A stretch of DNA of 64,000 nt from Blastocatellia bacterium (GCA_016713405.1 JADJPF010000024.1:186001-250000), one strand, 5' to 3'. Positions 9,692-20,315 are shown, counted from the first letter of the stretch. A program made the numbers and translations. Notes: generated by a model not told the origin, from the letters alone.

Positions 9692-9718
9692 AAAAAGCAC
9701 GCATTTTGCGTGCTTTTT
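9692..9718 (-). terminator. intrinsic terminator of the mfd-PPIase transcript
   Basis: A perfect 12-bp stem pairs 9692-9703 with 9707-9718 (core GCACGCA/TGCGTGC) with a 3-base loop and A/T tracts on both sides. It is a textbook Rho-independent terminator placed just after the PPIase stop on the minus strand. Confidence 0.85.
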
Positions 9719-9740
9719 TCTAAAGACTAATAATTTAGGG

Positions 9741-10748
9741 TTAATCATTGCTGTCACTAGATGGTTTATAGGCTTCAGCAATACGAATATAAGATTTTTC
9801 TCTTAGCTTTTTGAAGTAGTCTTTTAACTGTCCATTACCTCTTTCAAAAGCTATTTCTTGAGCAATATATTGCTCAACTTCTGTAAAATCTCTTAAGCCT
9901 GCGCCTTTATACTGGTTTAATTGAATAATTTGAAAGCCTTTATCTAAACGCACAGGATCGGACACATCATTAACTTTCATATTATCTACAAGTTTGCGTA
10001 GATAATCTATTAAGTCACTATCCTTAAAAGGAGGCAATAGACCACCCTTTTTGGTTGATTCTCGTTTTGGGTCAGAATAAAGTTTATTTAGGTCTGTAAA
10101 TGATTTTCCTGCGCGTGCATCGGCTACAACTTGTTTAGCAAGTGCTGCGGCTTCGGCTTCAGAACGGCCTTCAAATGAAACAAAAATTTCACTTATAGTA
10201 ACTTCTCCTGGAAGCTTAAAAATTTCAGCATGACTATCAAACCAAGCTCGTTTTTCTTCCATTGTTACTTTGTCATAGATTGGGTTAATTATTTCCCGAA
10301 ATAAAATAACCCGACGCTGTGCGTCAGTACGAAAAGATTTACGTAAATCTTCTGCGTCAATATTTTGCTGAACTAAATATTCTTGAAACTCAGTTAAACT
10401 CATTTGTGCTTGTTCAGAAAGACGGACAAAAGCTTGGTTTACTTCAGCTTCAACATCAATTGCTAGTTCTGAAGCACGTTGATTAATAAGTCTATCTTCA
10501 ATAAGAATATTTAAGATATTACTTTCATTTTTCTTATATTCTTCATCTGTTTTAGCTTGATCATTGTTGAATTTAGCTAGAAGCTCTTGTTTATAAGCTG
10601 CTTTGGCTTTGGTTAAAGCAGAAAGAGTTATGATATCAGTATTGACCCTTGCAACAGTTTCATCCACTAGTTGGGGTTCTTGGGCAAAAACAGAGATGCT
10701 TAGCAAAGCAATTAATATTGCTGTAAAGAAAAATCGACTAAACTTCAT
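9741..10748 (-). CDS. periplasmic parvulin-type peptidyl-prolyl isomerase (SurA/PrsA-like)
   Basis: The 335-residue protein has a clear signal peptide ending in SVFAQ. A SurA-like N-terminal chaperone segment follows (VDETVARVNTDIITLS... through about residue 170). The parvulin PPIase domain then runs from VTISEIFVSF to GFQIIQLNQYK, including YSDPKRESTKKGGLL. These proteins assist folding of exported and outer-membrane proteins. The ATG has a GGAG ribosome site. It lies downstream of mfd on the same strand and upstream of a strong terminator. Confidence 0.82.
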   Translation of the reverse strand: MKFSRFFFTAILIALLSISVFAQEPQLVDETVARVNTDIITLSALTKAKAAYKQELLAKFNNDQAKTDEEYKKNESNILNILIEDRLINQRASELAIDVEAEVNQAFVRLSEQAQMSLTEFQEYLVQQNIDAEDLRKSFRTDAQRRVILFREIINPIYDKVTMEEKRAWFDSHAEIFKLPGEVTISEIFVSFEGRSEAEAAALAKQVVADARAGKSFTDLNKLYSDPKRESTKKGGLLPPFKDSDLIDYLRKLVDNMKVNDVSDPVRLDKGFQIIQLNQYKGAGLRDFTEVEQYIAQEIAFERGNGQLKDYFKKLREKSYIRIAEAYKPSSDSND

Positions 10749-10826
10749 AAATTTTAAACTCCATCAAATTAAACAGATTGAGTTGGAATAGATTATTTAA
10801 TTTAACTTGTTTTATCAGGTCTTAGT

Positions 10827-13800
10827 TTATGTTGGCCTAACAAATTTGTGCAAGAGGTTTTCGACTACCTGAAAAACCTCTGAATCTACAAAATTATCTG
10901 CCAACCTAATTTTTAACACTCCAGCAGGTGAAAAGCTCACATCTTTGTTAGATGCAACAAACTGAATAAGTTTGTTTGTGTCTATTTGTGCTTTTTCTTT
11001 CCACTTAATATTTAAGTGTTTAATTTCTCGGTCAATAGAAATAACACCTAAACTACTAGCAAAAGAACGAAGTCGAGCATAACTAAATAAATTTTCCACT
11101 GCTTGAGGTCTACGACCATAACGATCAGCTAATTCTGCTTGAATATTAACTAAATCTTTTTCATTAGCTGTAGAGATACGCTTATAAGTACGTAATCTTT
11201 GCCCCATATCAGAAATATAATCTTCTGGGATACGGATATCTACACCTAGATTAATTGTTACAGCAGTATCTTCCTCAATGGGTTCGCCTCTTAGCTCTGG
11301 ACAGTTCTTTCTAGCATTTGACAATAAAGATCAAAGCCAATAGTGTCCATATGACCAGATTGCTGACCGCCTAGTAAATTACCTGCACCGCGTAATTTAA
11401 ATCTAGTGCTGCAATACGAAAACCAGAACCTAAGTCGGAAAATTCACGAATTGCAGCAAGTCTACGTCTAGCAATGGGTGTTAAATTTTGTTCAGAAGGA
11501 ACTAGCAAATAAGCATAGGCTCGGCGACTAGAGCGACCTACGCGGCCACGCAGTTGATAAAGTTGAGACAATCCATAATGATCAGCCTGGTCAATAATAA
11601 TTGTATTAGCTAAAGGAATATCTATTCCATTTTCAATAATTGTAGTTGCAACCAACACATCGCTTTCATGCTGGATAAATTTCATCATTACATCTTCTAG
11701 CTCAGTTTCGTTTAGCTGACCATGCCCTACAACTATTCTAGCTTTTGGAACTAGTTTTCTAATTAAATCAGCAATTGAATAAATAGTTTCTACTCGATTA
11801 TGTACAAAGAAAACTTGTCCACCACGCTGGAGTTCCATTTCTATTGCACTACGAATAACACCTTCGTTAAATTGTACTACGTGAGTTTGCACAGCTAGAC
11901 GATCTGACGGAGGAGTTTCAATTACTGACATATCCCTAAGACCAGCTAGGGACATATTTAATGTTCTAGGAATTGGAGTTGCAGACATAGTTAATACATC
12001 TACACGTCTACGCATTTGCTTAAGTTTTTCTTTATGTGTTACTCCAAAACGTTGTTCTTCATCAACAATTACTAGGCCCAGAGACTTAAATTCAATATCT
12101 TTAGAAAGTAAGCGATGAGTGCCAATAATTACATCTACTTTACCTTCGGCTAGTCGTTGTACAGTATCTTTTTGCTCTTTAGGAGAGCGAAAACGAGAAA
12201 GCAAGTCCATTGTTACAGGAAAAGAAGTAAAGCGTTTTTGGAAAGTTTTATAGTGTTGATACGCAAGTATTGTAGTAGGTGCTAGAACAGCAATTTGTTT
12301 ACCTTCAATAACAGCCTTAAATGCTGCACGCATCGCTACTTCAGTTTTACCAAATCCAACATCACCACAAAGCAGGCGATCCATTGGGGTATCAGAATGT
12401 AAATCAACTTTTATATCTCCTAATGCACTTTCTTGATCAACTGTAAGTTGGTATTCAAAAGCGTCTTCAAACTCTTGTTGCCACGGGCTATCTTGACTAA
12501 ATGGAGTACGTTTTACTAGTTTGCGCTCTGCATAAAGTTTAAGTAATTCTTCGGCCATGTCCCGCATAGCTTTTTTAACACGGGATTTAGTTTTTTGCCA
12601 ATTTAAGCCGCCTAACTTATCTAAAGAGGGACGAGAAGCAGTTTCAGCACTAGAAAATTTTTGCACCAAGTCTAAACGCTCTACAGGAACATAAAGCTTG
12701 GTTCCTTCAGCATAGGTAAGTAACATAAATTCACGTTTTAGCGTTGGGCTAACTTCCATTTGTTGCAAACCTTGAAATTGTCCTATTCCATGATCTACGG
12801 GAACTACAAAATCACCAGGTTTTAAGTCTCTAAAGTCTGATAAAAAGGAGCTAATTTGATTGCGTTTTCGACGTGATTGAGTTTGACGAAGATCCACGCT
12901 AGTTGTTTCATCAAATATATCTGTTTCAACTAAAATCTAAGTTTAGCTGTTGGTAGTTCACACCCAGCAGAAAGCCTACCTATAGTTACTATTATTCCAT
13001 TAGAGTTAGTAGAAATTAGGTTGCTTAAATCTGCTCTAAGTTCTGCTTTAACAGAATAATCCGCAGGATTTCAACAATTCTTTCTGCAACACCTAAGCTA
13101 GGCATTACTAAGATATTAATGTCCTCATTTTTTTGCCATTTAGTTAGATTTGCAGCTAAATCAGGAATCCGGCCATGATAGCGTTGTGTTAAATGACTAT
13201 TAAGCGGATGTTCATTTGAACAGGCTTCTATAGGGAAAAGGAATAGATTTTTTGTTTGCTGTGTTTCAGTTTCAAATTGATTATCTATTTGTGCTGCTTC
13301 AATTCCAAGTAAACGTAACTCTAAGCGTTGTCTATGGTCTAGGCGGGCGCGTAAGCCTTCAGTAGTCATAAGAAGTTTTTCTGGAGGTAGTGCTAAACTT
13401 CCAGAATCATTAAGCAAATTATAACTAGTATTAACTTTTAGAAACCATTTTTCTAACTCTTGAGCTATTTCGCTTGGTTCATCAATAATTACTAAAGGAT
13501 TACGTAGATAATCAAAAATAGATGATTCTAAAGGGTTTACTAAGGGTAGTAGATATTCCCAGCCTTCAAAACATTCTCCTGTTTCAGCCGCTAGCAATAA
13601 ATTAGATAATTCTTTTTGATATTGAGATTCTTTCCAATAATCTCTAGATTTACGGGCAAAATTTCGTAAATCTTCTGGGCTAGCTGTTTGGGTTCTCATT
13701 GGTAGGAGTCGGCAAGCCTGCAATATTTCCTTAGATCGCTGTGTTTCTAGGTCAAAAGTACGTATAGATTCTAAAGTATCGCCAAAAAATTCTATTCTAA

Positions 13801-14431
13801 GAGGTTCTAAATAATTAGGAGAAAAAACATCTAAAATTCCACCACGCAAGCTATAAGATCCAACTGTACTTATAGGATCTTCTCGTAAGTAACCATTAGC
13901 AAAAAGCATATCAACTACTAAATCAGGTGGGCAATCTTCGCCTACTTTTAGTTGAATGCTTAAATTTAACATTTGTTTAGGTGATGGAGTTCTTTCAATT
14001 AAAGCACTAGCAGTAGTAATTAATAATTCTCCTCCACCTAGAGCTAATGTATCTAGGGCAAAGGCGCGTTTTTGTTCTATTTCCGCGTGTGGCGAAAGCC
14101 CTTGGTAAGGGTCAACTTCTGCTGATGGTAAAGTTAAAACGGCTTCTGTTTTAGGTTTAGCTTTGTCGTCAGGGGATTTAGCAGGATATAAAATTTGATG
14201 AAAAAACCTTAAGTCTTTTTCTAGTGTTTCTAATTCTTTATTACTACGAACAATTGTAAGTATTGGACGGGAAAGTTCTTTATTTAATGCAGCTATTAGC
14301 AATGCTTTGGCAGAACCAGTCATTGCACTTACCACAACGGCCTGATTAGCGGCTTGTAAGTCTTTTAACAGCCTACGAAAATTAAGGCTAGAAAAAAAAT
14401 TAGTTAATGGGGTCGTTGTTTTGGTGTTCAT
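10827..14431 (-). CDS. mfd: Mfd transcription-repair coupling factor, four apparent single-base deletions
   Basis: Mfd removes RNA polymerase stalled at lesions and recruits UvrA. The span of about 1,200 codons is normal. The pieces in order are the UvrB-like N-terminal module (14431-13063), the RNAP-interaction domain (VDHGIGQFQGL), the RecG-like helicase (Walker A CGDVGFGKTE, DEEQRFGV, SATPIPRT), and the C-terminal TRCF domain (ELRGEPIEED). The frame breaks at 13061-13062, about 12936, 11396-11398 and about 11297. Adding one base at each rejoins RIVEILR-DYSVKAEL, PTAKLR-ILVETDIF, AALDLK-LRGAGNLLGG and MLERTVQ-ELRGEP. All four act as losses of one base in a short run. The 5' end overlaps rfaE2 by 32 bp. 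Confidence 0.88.
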
Positions 14432-14909
14432 TTTTAGGATACCTGCTTAAAATTCTACCAATAATATCAGTAGTTGAAGCACCTGCTAAATAAGGCAAAG
14501 ACAAGACTTGTCCTCCAGCCGACTCAACTTCTTTACGACCTACAATATTATCTAATGACCAATCCCCGCCTTTTACTAATATATCTGGAAGTACTGTAGA
14601 AATTATCTTATATGGAGTTTCTTCATTAAAAATAGTTACATAGCTAACCACTTCTAATGCAGCAATTACAATAGCGCGTTCATTTTCCGTTAAGATAGGG
14701 CGAAGAGGCCCCTTAATATTTTGGATAGATTTATCGCTATTAATTGCAACAATTAGCAGATTTCCTAGAGAACGTGCTTCTTTAAGATAAGCAATATGGC
14801 CAGGATGAATTAAATCAAAACAGCCATTGGTAAAAACTACTTTTTGACCCTGCTGTTTAGCTTGAAGGCGAATTTCTAAAAGTTGGTTAAGAGAAAGAAT
14901 TTTTTCCAT
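14400..14909 (-). CDS. rfaE2: heptose-1-phosphate adenylyltransferase domain protein (RfaE2/HldE C-terminal type)
   Basis: The 169-residue nucleotidyltransferase carries VFTNGCFDLIHPGHI near the N-terminus and the GASTTDIIGRI ending typical of RfaE domain II. It lacks the fused ribokinase-like domain of HldE. It should adenylylate D-glycero-beta-D-manno-heptose 1-phosphate during LPS inner-core heptose synthesis, which implies an outer membrane with heptose. The kinase partner is not in the window. mfd begins before this gene ends. Confidence 0.87.
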   Translation of the reverse strand: MEKILSLNQLLEIRLQAKQQGQKVVFTNGCFDLIHPGHIAYLKEARSLGNLLIVAINSDKSIQNIKGPLRPILTENERAIVIAALEVVSYVTIFNEETPYKIISTVLPDILVKGGDWSLDNIVGRKEVESAGGQVLSLPYLAGASTTDIIGRILSRYPKNEHQNNDPIN

Positions 14910-14976
14910 AAGAAACTAAACAATCTACAACTTTCCGAAACTCTCGGCAAGTATCTTGTGCATTTTGCATCTATAG

Positions 14977-15008
14977 CTGGATAAAAATTTAAGAAAAATT
15001 TTATCCAG
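14977..15008. promoter_or_regulatory. inverted repeat covering the ribosome-site region of the next gene
   Basis: CTGGATAAAA (14977-14986) pairs perfectly with TTTTATCCAG (14999-15008). It lies in the divergent interval between rfaE2 and the SH3-like gene and ends inside the AGGTG that precedes the ATG at 15018. It could be an operator or an RNA hairpin masking the ribosome site. Confidence 0.35.
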
Positions 15009-15017
15009 GTGAATTTT

Positions 15018-15737
15018 ATGCAAAAACTCTTTTTTATTATAACTTTGCTGTGTTTTTTTAGCTTTTCTGTTCAAGCTGCTGAAAAAGAAGCTTGGAATGC
15101 TGATGGACAATTTAGACGTGCTTTTGTAATAGATGATGGACTTTCAGCATTAAGAAAATCTCCAAAAGTAACTTCAACTTGTTTACGTAGACTAAGAGTC
15201 GGACGAAAAATTTTTATTATTTCTAGTATAAAAAACCAAGATGGTATTAAGTATTATTATATAGCTATAACGCGTAGAACAAGAGGTTTTATTGATGCAG
15301 CATCAGTAGTTAGTCCATCACAAGCCGGTGATGACGCTCGCCTTATGCGCTTAATAGAAGCATCTAAAGGAGTTGAGAAAATTATCTTAGCCCAAATCTT
15401 AGTTAGTAATTTTCCTAAATCTCGCTTTTGCCCTGATGCTTTATTAGCAGAAGGTGAAGCAGCAGAAAAAATTGCCTTAGAACTTTCCAAAAAAATCTCT
15501 CGCCGACTTCCCGAACAACTTGATAAAGAATTAGAGCTTGAACGCTATTTGCTTAACAATCCTATATTAGATAAATATAGCCGCTTAGGAATAAACTTTT
15601 ATATTGATACAGAAGAAAAATTTTATCGTTATGATGGAGCAGTTTATAAACAAATTCTTAGCCGCTATCCTCGTTCTTTAGCTGCAAGTCATGCAAAAGA
15701 AAAACTGCAAATTTTAATTAAACCAACCAAAGAATAA
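15018..15737 (+). CDS. secreted protein, SH3-like N-terminal domain
   Basis: An ATG at 15018 is preferred over the GTG at 15009 because GGTG lies just upstream. The product of about 239 residues has a signal peptide (LFFIITLLCFFSFSVQAA). A bacterial SH3-like segment follows (ALRKSPKVTS...RRTRGFIDAASVV), then an alpha-helical C-terminal half with TPR-like LLAEGEAAEKIALELS and ILSRYPRSLAASHAKEKL. Such proteins often sit in the periplasm and bind cell-wall material. No specific function can be assigned. It is transcribed divergently from rfaE2. Confidence 0.6.
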   Translation: MQKLFFIITLLCFFSFSVQAAEKEAWNADGQFRRAFVIDDGLSALRKSPKVTSTCLRRLRVGRKIFIISSIKNQDGIKYYYIAITRRTRGFIDAASVVSPSQAGDDARLMRLIEASKGVEKIILAQILVSNFPKSRFCPDALLAEGEAAEKIALELSKKISRRLPEQLDKELELERYLLNNPILDKYSRLGINFYIDTEEKFYRYDGAVYKQILSRYPRSLAASHAKEKLQILIKPTKE

Positions 15738-15959
15738 ACTAAATTTCTTGTATTTTTCTACTTGATCGGTTTCCTGATCGCTTGTTACTTATTGAATTTA
15801 CAAGAGTAAAAAATATTAATTTGCATAAGAAGTAAATTCTTGTTTAACTACTATATATGGTAGTAATAAAGTAATAAACCACTACTAATAAGGCATAGTG
15901 TCTTTTTTATTATTTGCTAATAAGTCCCCAAAAAATCTATTAATTAAGGAGAAAAAAGT

Positions 15960-16763
15960 ATGAAAAAAATTTTTGTTTTAATGATGTTTTTTGTAGTTTG
16001 TTTTTGTCTATCAATGACTAAAGTTAATGTAGATGCAAGTAGTAAATGCGAAGTAAGTTTTCATTTTGATGGGCTTCACGCAATTGCTTTTGGAGATCAT
16101 AGCCGTGTAAGTGGGGGAATTTTAGATGTTCATCATCATGTACCTAGCATTCAAATTAAGCAAATTAAGCAAGGTAAAACAACTCTCATTCATACAATTA
16201 AGGCAGATGAATTAAAAGGAAAAACGTTAAATGTTAATATGCCTAACAATAGGCTGCAACCTAAGCGTTATTATTCTCCAGATATGAATAAGGATAAGCA
16301 AGATTTTCGTTGGTGTTTAGATATTGAAAATGATTTGTTCCAAAAACAGCTTTACTTAAAAGACAACTTTTTTGCCAAAATACACTTTAATGCAGGAATG
16401 TTTTATTCTGAGAATGTAACAGAGAACAAATATCAATTTGTTTCAGGTAGCAGCTTACATAAATTTAATCGGGAGATTGGAAGACCTACGCTTAAAGTTG
16501 GATTAGATAAACAAGATAGTTTAGTAATTAGTGGGTTAAAAAATGAAGTTAGCCTAGCTTACCAACCAGGTACTAATTATTCAGTAACAATTAGTAATTT
16601 ACCATCAAAAGATATGATGAATATTGACCATTTTGTTTTTTACTATGACGCAGTAAAAGTTAATGTTCCTAAATTTATGCCATTGCCAGTTGAAAAAGCA
16701 GCATTTTATCCTAAACCAATAATTTGTGATTCTGTTATTTTTGGTAAATCTGTCATCAAATAA
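15960..16763 (+). CDS. secreted protein of unknown function
   Basis: This 267-residue protein has a signal peptide (IFVLMMFFVVCFCLSM) and an excellent ribosome site (AAGGAG, 7 bases before ATG). The mature part is beta-rich, with the His-rich segment DVHHHVP near residue 58. Only two Cys remain after the signal region, apart from one near the start. I do not recognise a family. Its stop codon abuts the stop of the convergent zinc-finger/TPR gene with no terminator between them. The 222 bp upstream holds no other feature I can support. Confidence 0.6.
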   Translation: MKKIFVLMMFFVVCFCLSMTKVNVDASSKCEVSFHFDGLHAIAFGDHSRVSGGILDVHHHVPSIQIKQIKQGKTTLIHTIKADELKGKTLNVNMPNNRLQPKRYYSPDMNKDKQDFRWCLDIENDLFQKQLYLKDNFFAKIHFNAGMFYSENVTENKYQFVSGSSLHKFNREIGRPTLKVGLDKQDSLVISGLKNEVSLAYQPGTNYSVTISNLPSKDMMNIDHFVFYYDAVKVNVPKFMPLPVEKAAFYPKPIICDSVIFGKSVIK

Positions 16764-18571
16764 TTAGTTTATTTGACAAGGATTTGGTACAAAAGATAGA
16801 AAACAATTAGCTATTTCTTTGTTATTTTCAGCCAATTTGCGGTACTGGTTAGCAGTAGCAAAATATTTTTCAGCTTCATCTATTTTATTAAGCTCTTTTA
16901 ACGCTATTGCTAACCCTTCATTTAACTGGCTTAACTCTAGATTATTTTTTAGCTTTAATTCTTGAAACATACTTAAGCTATCTTGGTAGATTTTTGCTGC
17001 TGCTTCAAGATCTCCTGCTAATAACTTAGTTTTGCCATAGTAGCCAGAAATTAAGAATATCGTATTTAACCTATTAGTATTGTCTACTAGCCTATTTGCT
17101 TCATTAATGGATTTAAGATGATATTCTTCACTATCAGAAAAATTTTTTAATTCAGCAGAGACTAATGATAAGTATGTGTAAGACCTAGCTATAGAATCTG
17201 AACTAAAGTTTGAATTATTAAGATTTTTAGCTAAACGTATAGATTCTTTTAGGTAGTATTTTGATAACTCATAATGTTTTAAGTTAGATGAAGCCAATCC
17301 AGCTAGCTGCATTAGTGAAATTATCCGCTCTTTTTTCATTTTTTCTGAGTTATTTAGTAGATTTTGAACCATTTCTAAACTTTTTTGGTCTTCATTATTA
17401 AGGTGATAAAGCGTTGCTAAAGATAACTTAGGACGACTAACAAAATCATATATTTTTATCTTTTCACCTATCTTAATAATTTCTTGAAAAGCCTTTTCAG
17501 ACTCTTCAAGGCTGACTTCTTCACTTAAAAAGTTTGTTTGCCATAGTAGAAAATAACCTTGTAAAAGTAAGTAGTTATTATCTATAGAGAATTTTAACCC
17601 TTCATTTGCTGTTATTTTTGTTTGCTTATAGTCACGTAAAAAAGTATACATTTTATTACTAATGGTTTTAATTCTATAAGCTTCAATAGTATTGCCTAAT
17701 TCTAGGAATTTACTTTCTAACGTTTGGCTTTCTTTAAGTCTTTTTTCAAAGTTATTTCCAGATGTTTCATTAAGTAGTGCTAACATTTGCTCACGATAAA
17801 GCGAGAGTTTTGATAATTGTTCTATTGGCACGGTTTCATAATATTTGACTAAATCTACCCCATAATTTTCTTGATATTTGTTTTGTAATTCTTGAGCAAT
17901 TGTTTTTGATTGTTTTAAGTAAAAATTATCTTTAGTCGTTAAATACTCATTGATGTTAGTGTCTAATTGTTTATAAAGGATATTTTCTTGAAAACTATCA
18001 GCAAAATCTGAGCTATTTTCAATAAATAATTACTTCCTTCAATTATTGATAAAGATGATAAAGAATATTTGGATGATAAATTGAAACTTTTATTAGTAAT
18101 AGTTGCATAGCTAAAATAGCCTAAAGTAATAGAGCTAATCATTAAAACAGTTACAATAAAATAAGTATATTGTTGAAAAATATTTTTAATATAATTTTGA
18201 TTATCAATGGTCTTATCAGGAGTTTTGCTAGCAAAATGTAGCTTTTTGATACTATTAGGTTTATTTTCTTGTATTAGTTCTTTTACTTCAAATAAAATCT
18301 GCTTTTTAGCATTACTAATTGCATAATACCAAAGAGGGTCGGTTAAGTATTTTAACAGCAAGGTTTTTTCATCACAAGAAAGTGGATGTTTAAGTTGAAG
18401 AATTTCTTTTGTATAAAGACAATTAATCTTACAATCGCTACATTCCTTAAAATGATGCTCAAGTTTTAATGTTTGTTCTTCTGGCAATTCTTTTTTAACA
18501 TACATTACAAACAAAGGGACGTTTTCTGCTGTACAAACCGGCATAGATGATTCTTCAGGGTGAAACCTCAT
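16764..18571 (-). CDS. zinc-finger, single-TM, TPR protein with one frameshift
   Basis: The N-terminal part (18571-18023) has a zf-HC2-like HHFKECSDC motif as in anti-sigma factors. A membrane segment follows (YFIVTVLMISSITLGYF). After a break at 18021-18022 the frame continues with NSSDFADSFQENILYKQ and then multiple TPR-like helices (GLASSNLKHYELSKYYLKES and others) to the end. Adding one A on the + strand gives a single protein of about 602 residues. The layout of cytoplasmic zinc finger, TM and periplasmic TPR resembles membrane anti-sigma-type sensors. No sigma factor gene is adjacent, so the partner is unknown. Confidence 0.65.
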
Positions 18572-18900
18572 ATAAAAATCACACCTTTAACTTGTTAAAA
18601 TATAGTTTTGATTAGTCTATTTATTGGTTGTTTTGAAACTAATAGAAATTGTTATAATTTTCGCACTTTAGCATATTAATATTGCTATTGCTAGTATTAT
18701 TAGCATATTAATATTAGTAAGTAAAAAGAATTAGTAATCATATAACGTACAATAAGTAAATCACCTTATTTTATATTCCTATTAAAATTAATTTAATAAA
18801 TATGATACTTAAGGTAAAAAGATTAATCATTCTTTTTACCTTAAGAAAAATTTTATAGGAGAGTAAGCTAATCAAAAAAAATTAGTAAGAAAGAAAAAAT
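18572..18900. other. AT-rich intergenic stretch
   Basis: About 330 bases hold no gene. There is a direct repeat of AGCATATTAATATT (near 18671 and 18699) and the hairpin at 18808-18845. Nothing else is supported. Confidence 0.4.
18808..18845 (-). terminator. 15-bp perfect stem-loop after the CpxP-like remnant
   Basis: CTTAAGGTAAAAAGA (18808-18822) pairs exactly with 18831-18845 around an 8-base loop. It lies downstream of the minus-strand CpxP-like fragment and probably was its terminator. Confidence 0.55.
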
Positions 18901-19134
18901 TTAGTTTTTGGGCATTCTATGACCTGGTGAAAAAGGGGCATCAGGTCTAGGTGGGCCACTAAAAAGAGGAAAATCTAAAAATGTCTTTTTTTGCTCATCA
19001 TTAAGCACAGAATAGATATTAAAAGTGGTGGTTGTATGGGCAACTATCATATTAACCATTGTTAGTAAATACTGTTGTGAAAGAGTGCGTATTTGTGCTT
19101 CATCAAAACGACCTTTAGATGTTAGCGTATTAAC
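18901..19134 (-). pseudogene. 3' fragment of a Spy/CpxP-like periplasmic protein
   Basis: The minus strand encodes about 78 residues ending in GHRMPKN and a TAA. It includes LTSKGRFDEAQIRTLSQQY and a helical YSVLNDEQKKTFLDF, which resembles the second LTxxQ-type motif of Spy/CpxP/CnrX sensors (compare LTDEQRxxF). Upstream of about 19134 the frame ends at once in a stop, and sequence homologous to a histidine kinase begins on the other strand. The 5' half, signal peptide and start are missing. Confidence 0.55.
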
Positions 19135-19595
19135 TTAGCAAAATGGGTCAAATTCATAGCTGAAGATGCTGATTTTGAAGCTCAAAATAAAAACTCTAAA
19201 GTGACTTATCAGTTAAATGAAATTTCAGTCTTAGCAGATGAAAACTTAATATATAGTGCTATAGATAATATCTTACGCAATGCTATTTGTTATACTAAAG
19301 AAAATTCTACAGTTCAAGTTTTTTTAAACCGTCAAACTTTGTTAGGTAAAGATTGGGCAGTTATGTACAAGATCAAGGTGATGGTGTACCACAATCGGAT
19401 TTAACAGAAATATTTCGGCCATTTTATCGGGTAGAGTATGCTAGAGAGCGTGATAGGGGTGGTAGTGGTTTAGGATTAGCAATTGTTGCGCAAACTGTAA
19501 AATTACATAAAGGAAAGATTGAAGCTAAAAACCTAATTCCAAATGGACTAAGTGTTATTATTTATTTGCCAATAAATGTAAAAGAAATTGACTAA
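19129..19595 (+). pseudogene. 3' fragment of a CpxA-like sensor histidine kinase
   Basis: The fragment starts inside the protein at INLAKWVKFIAEDADFEAQNK, which matches the segment between HisKA and the ATPase domain of CpxA-type kinases. The N box (AIDNILRNAICYTKE), G1 (VQDQGDGVP), F box (IFRPFYR) and G2 (GGSGLGLAIV) follow. A single base appears to be lost at about 19364, splitting WAV from VQDQGDG. The sensor, TM and phosphoacceptor regions and any response regulator are absent. It abuts an oppositely oriented CpxP-like fragment. Confidence 0.65.
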
Positions 19596-19610
19596 GAATA
19601 TACTTAAGCA

Positions 19611-20315
19611 TTATATAACTGGTTGATAATAAAGATTTCCGCTAGGTAGTTCTACAGCGCAGAGTTGACCATTATGACCTGCACCACAATCAATAGCAAT
19701 AATATTATTACGACTCCAGGCTGTCATTCTATTAGGGGGCATTTCAGCTTCTCCTAACATAAGGCGGATTTTATTAGTTGGTGTATGACCAACTACTATA
19801 GTTTTTCCTTGGTAGTTACGGAAAAAATCTTTACCTCTATACCAGCGTGCAATCAGCGGATTATCGACTATCCATTGTCTTTTGCTATTTTGCATTGCAC
19901 CTGCATGAACAAAAATAGCATGTTCATTTTGGTAATTAATAGGTAAATTTTTTAAGTAATTATAAGTAGTGTAAGATAATTCTTTAATAAATTTTTTCCA
20001 ATGCACTACACCTTGGACATAGCTTAAATAAGTAGTATCACCTCCCATTAATAACCAATGGGAAAATTCTTCCTCATCCGTATAGCTATTTACCATCATT
20101 TCTTCATGATTACCTGAAAGCACTGTTACAGTAGGAAAATCTTTTTGTAATTGCATTAAGAATTCTATTACTTGACGAGACTCTAAGCCTCGATCTACTA
20201 AATCTCCTAAAAAGACTAGTTCATCTGTTTGCCAGTTTATTGGCAGTTGATCAAGCAATTTTTTTAATGTGCTAAATTGTCCATGCACATCACCAATAGC
20301 AAAAGTTTTTTTCAT
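19611..20315 (-). CDS. PP2A-like metallophosphoesterase (Ser/Thr or bis-nucleotide phosphatase)
   Basis: This 234-residue protein shows the full calcineurin-like motif set: GDVHGQ (8-13), GDLVDRG, GNHEEM, and later VGHTPTN and AIDCGAGHNG. Such small bacterial enzymes (PrpA/PrpB, ApaH relatives) dephosphorylate phosphoproteins or hydrolyse diadenosine tetraphosphate; the sequence alone does not decide between them. Length and motif order are normal. It is transcribed alone, convergent with the kinase remnant. Confidence 0.85.
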   Translation of the reverse strand: MKKTFAIGDVHGQFSTLKKLLDQLPINWQTDELVFLGDLVDRGLESRQVIEFLMQLQKDFPTVTVLSGNHEEMMVNSYTDEEEFSHWLLMGGDTTYLSYVQGVVHWKKFIKELSYTTYNYLKNLPINYQNEHAIFVHAGAMQNSKRQWIVDNPLIARWYRGKDFFRNYQGKTIVVGHTPTNKIRLMLGEAEMPPNRMTAWSRNNIIAIDCGAGHNGQLCAVELPSGNLYYQPVI

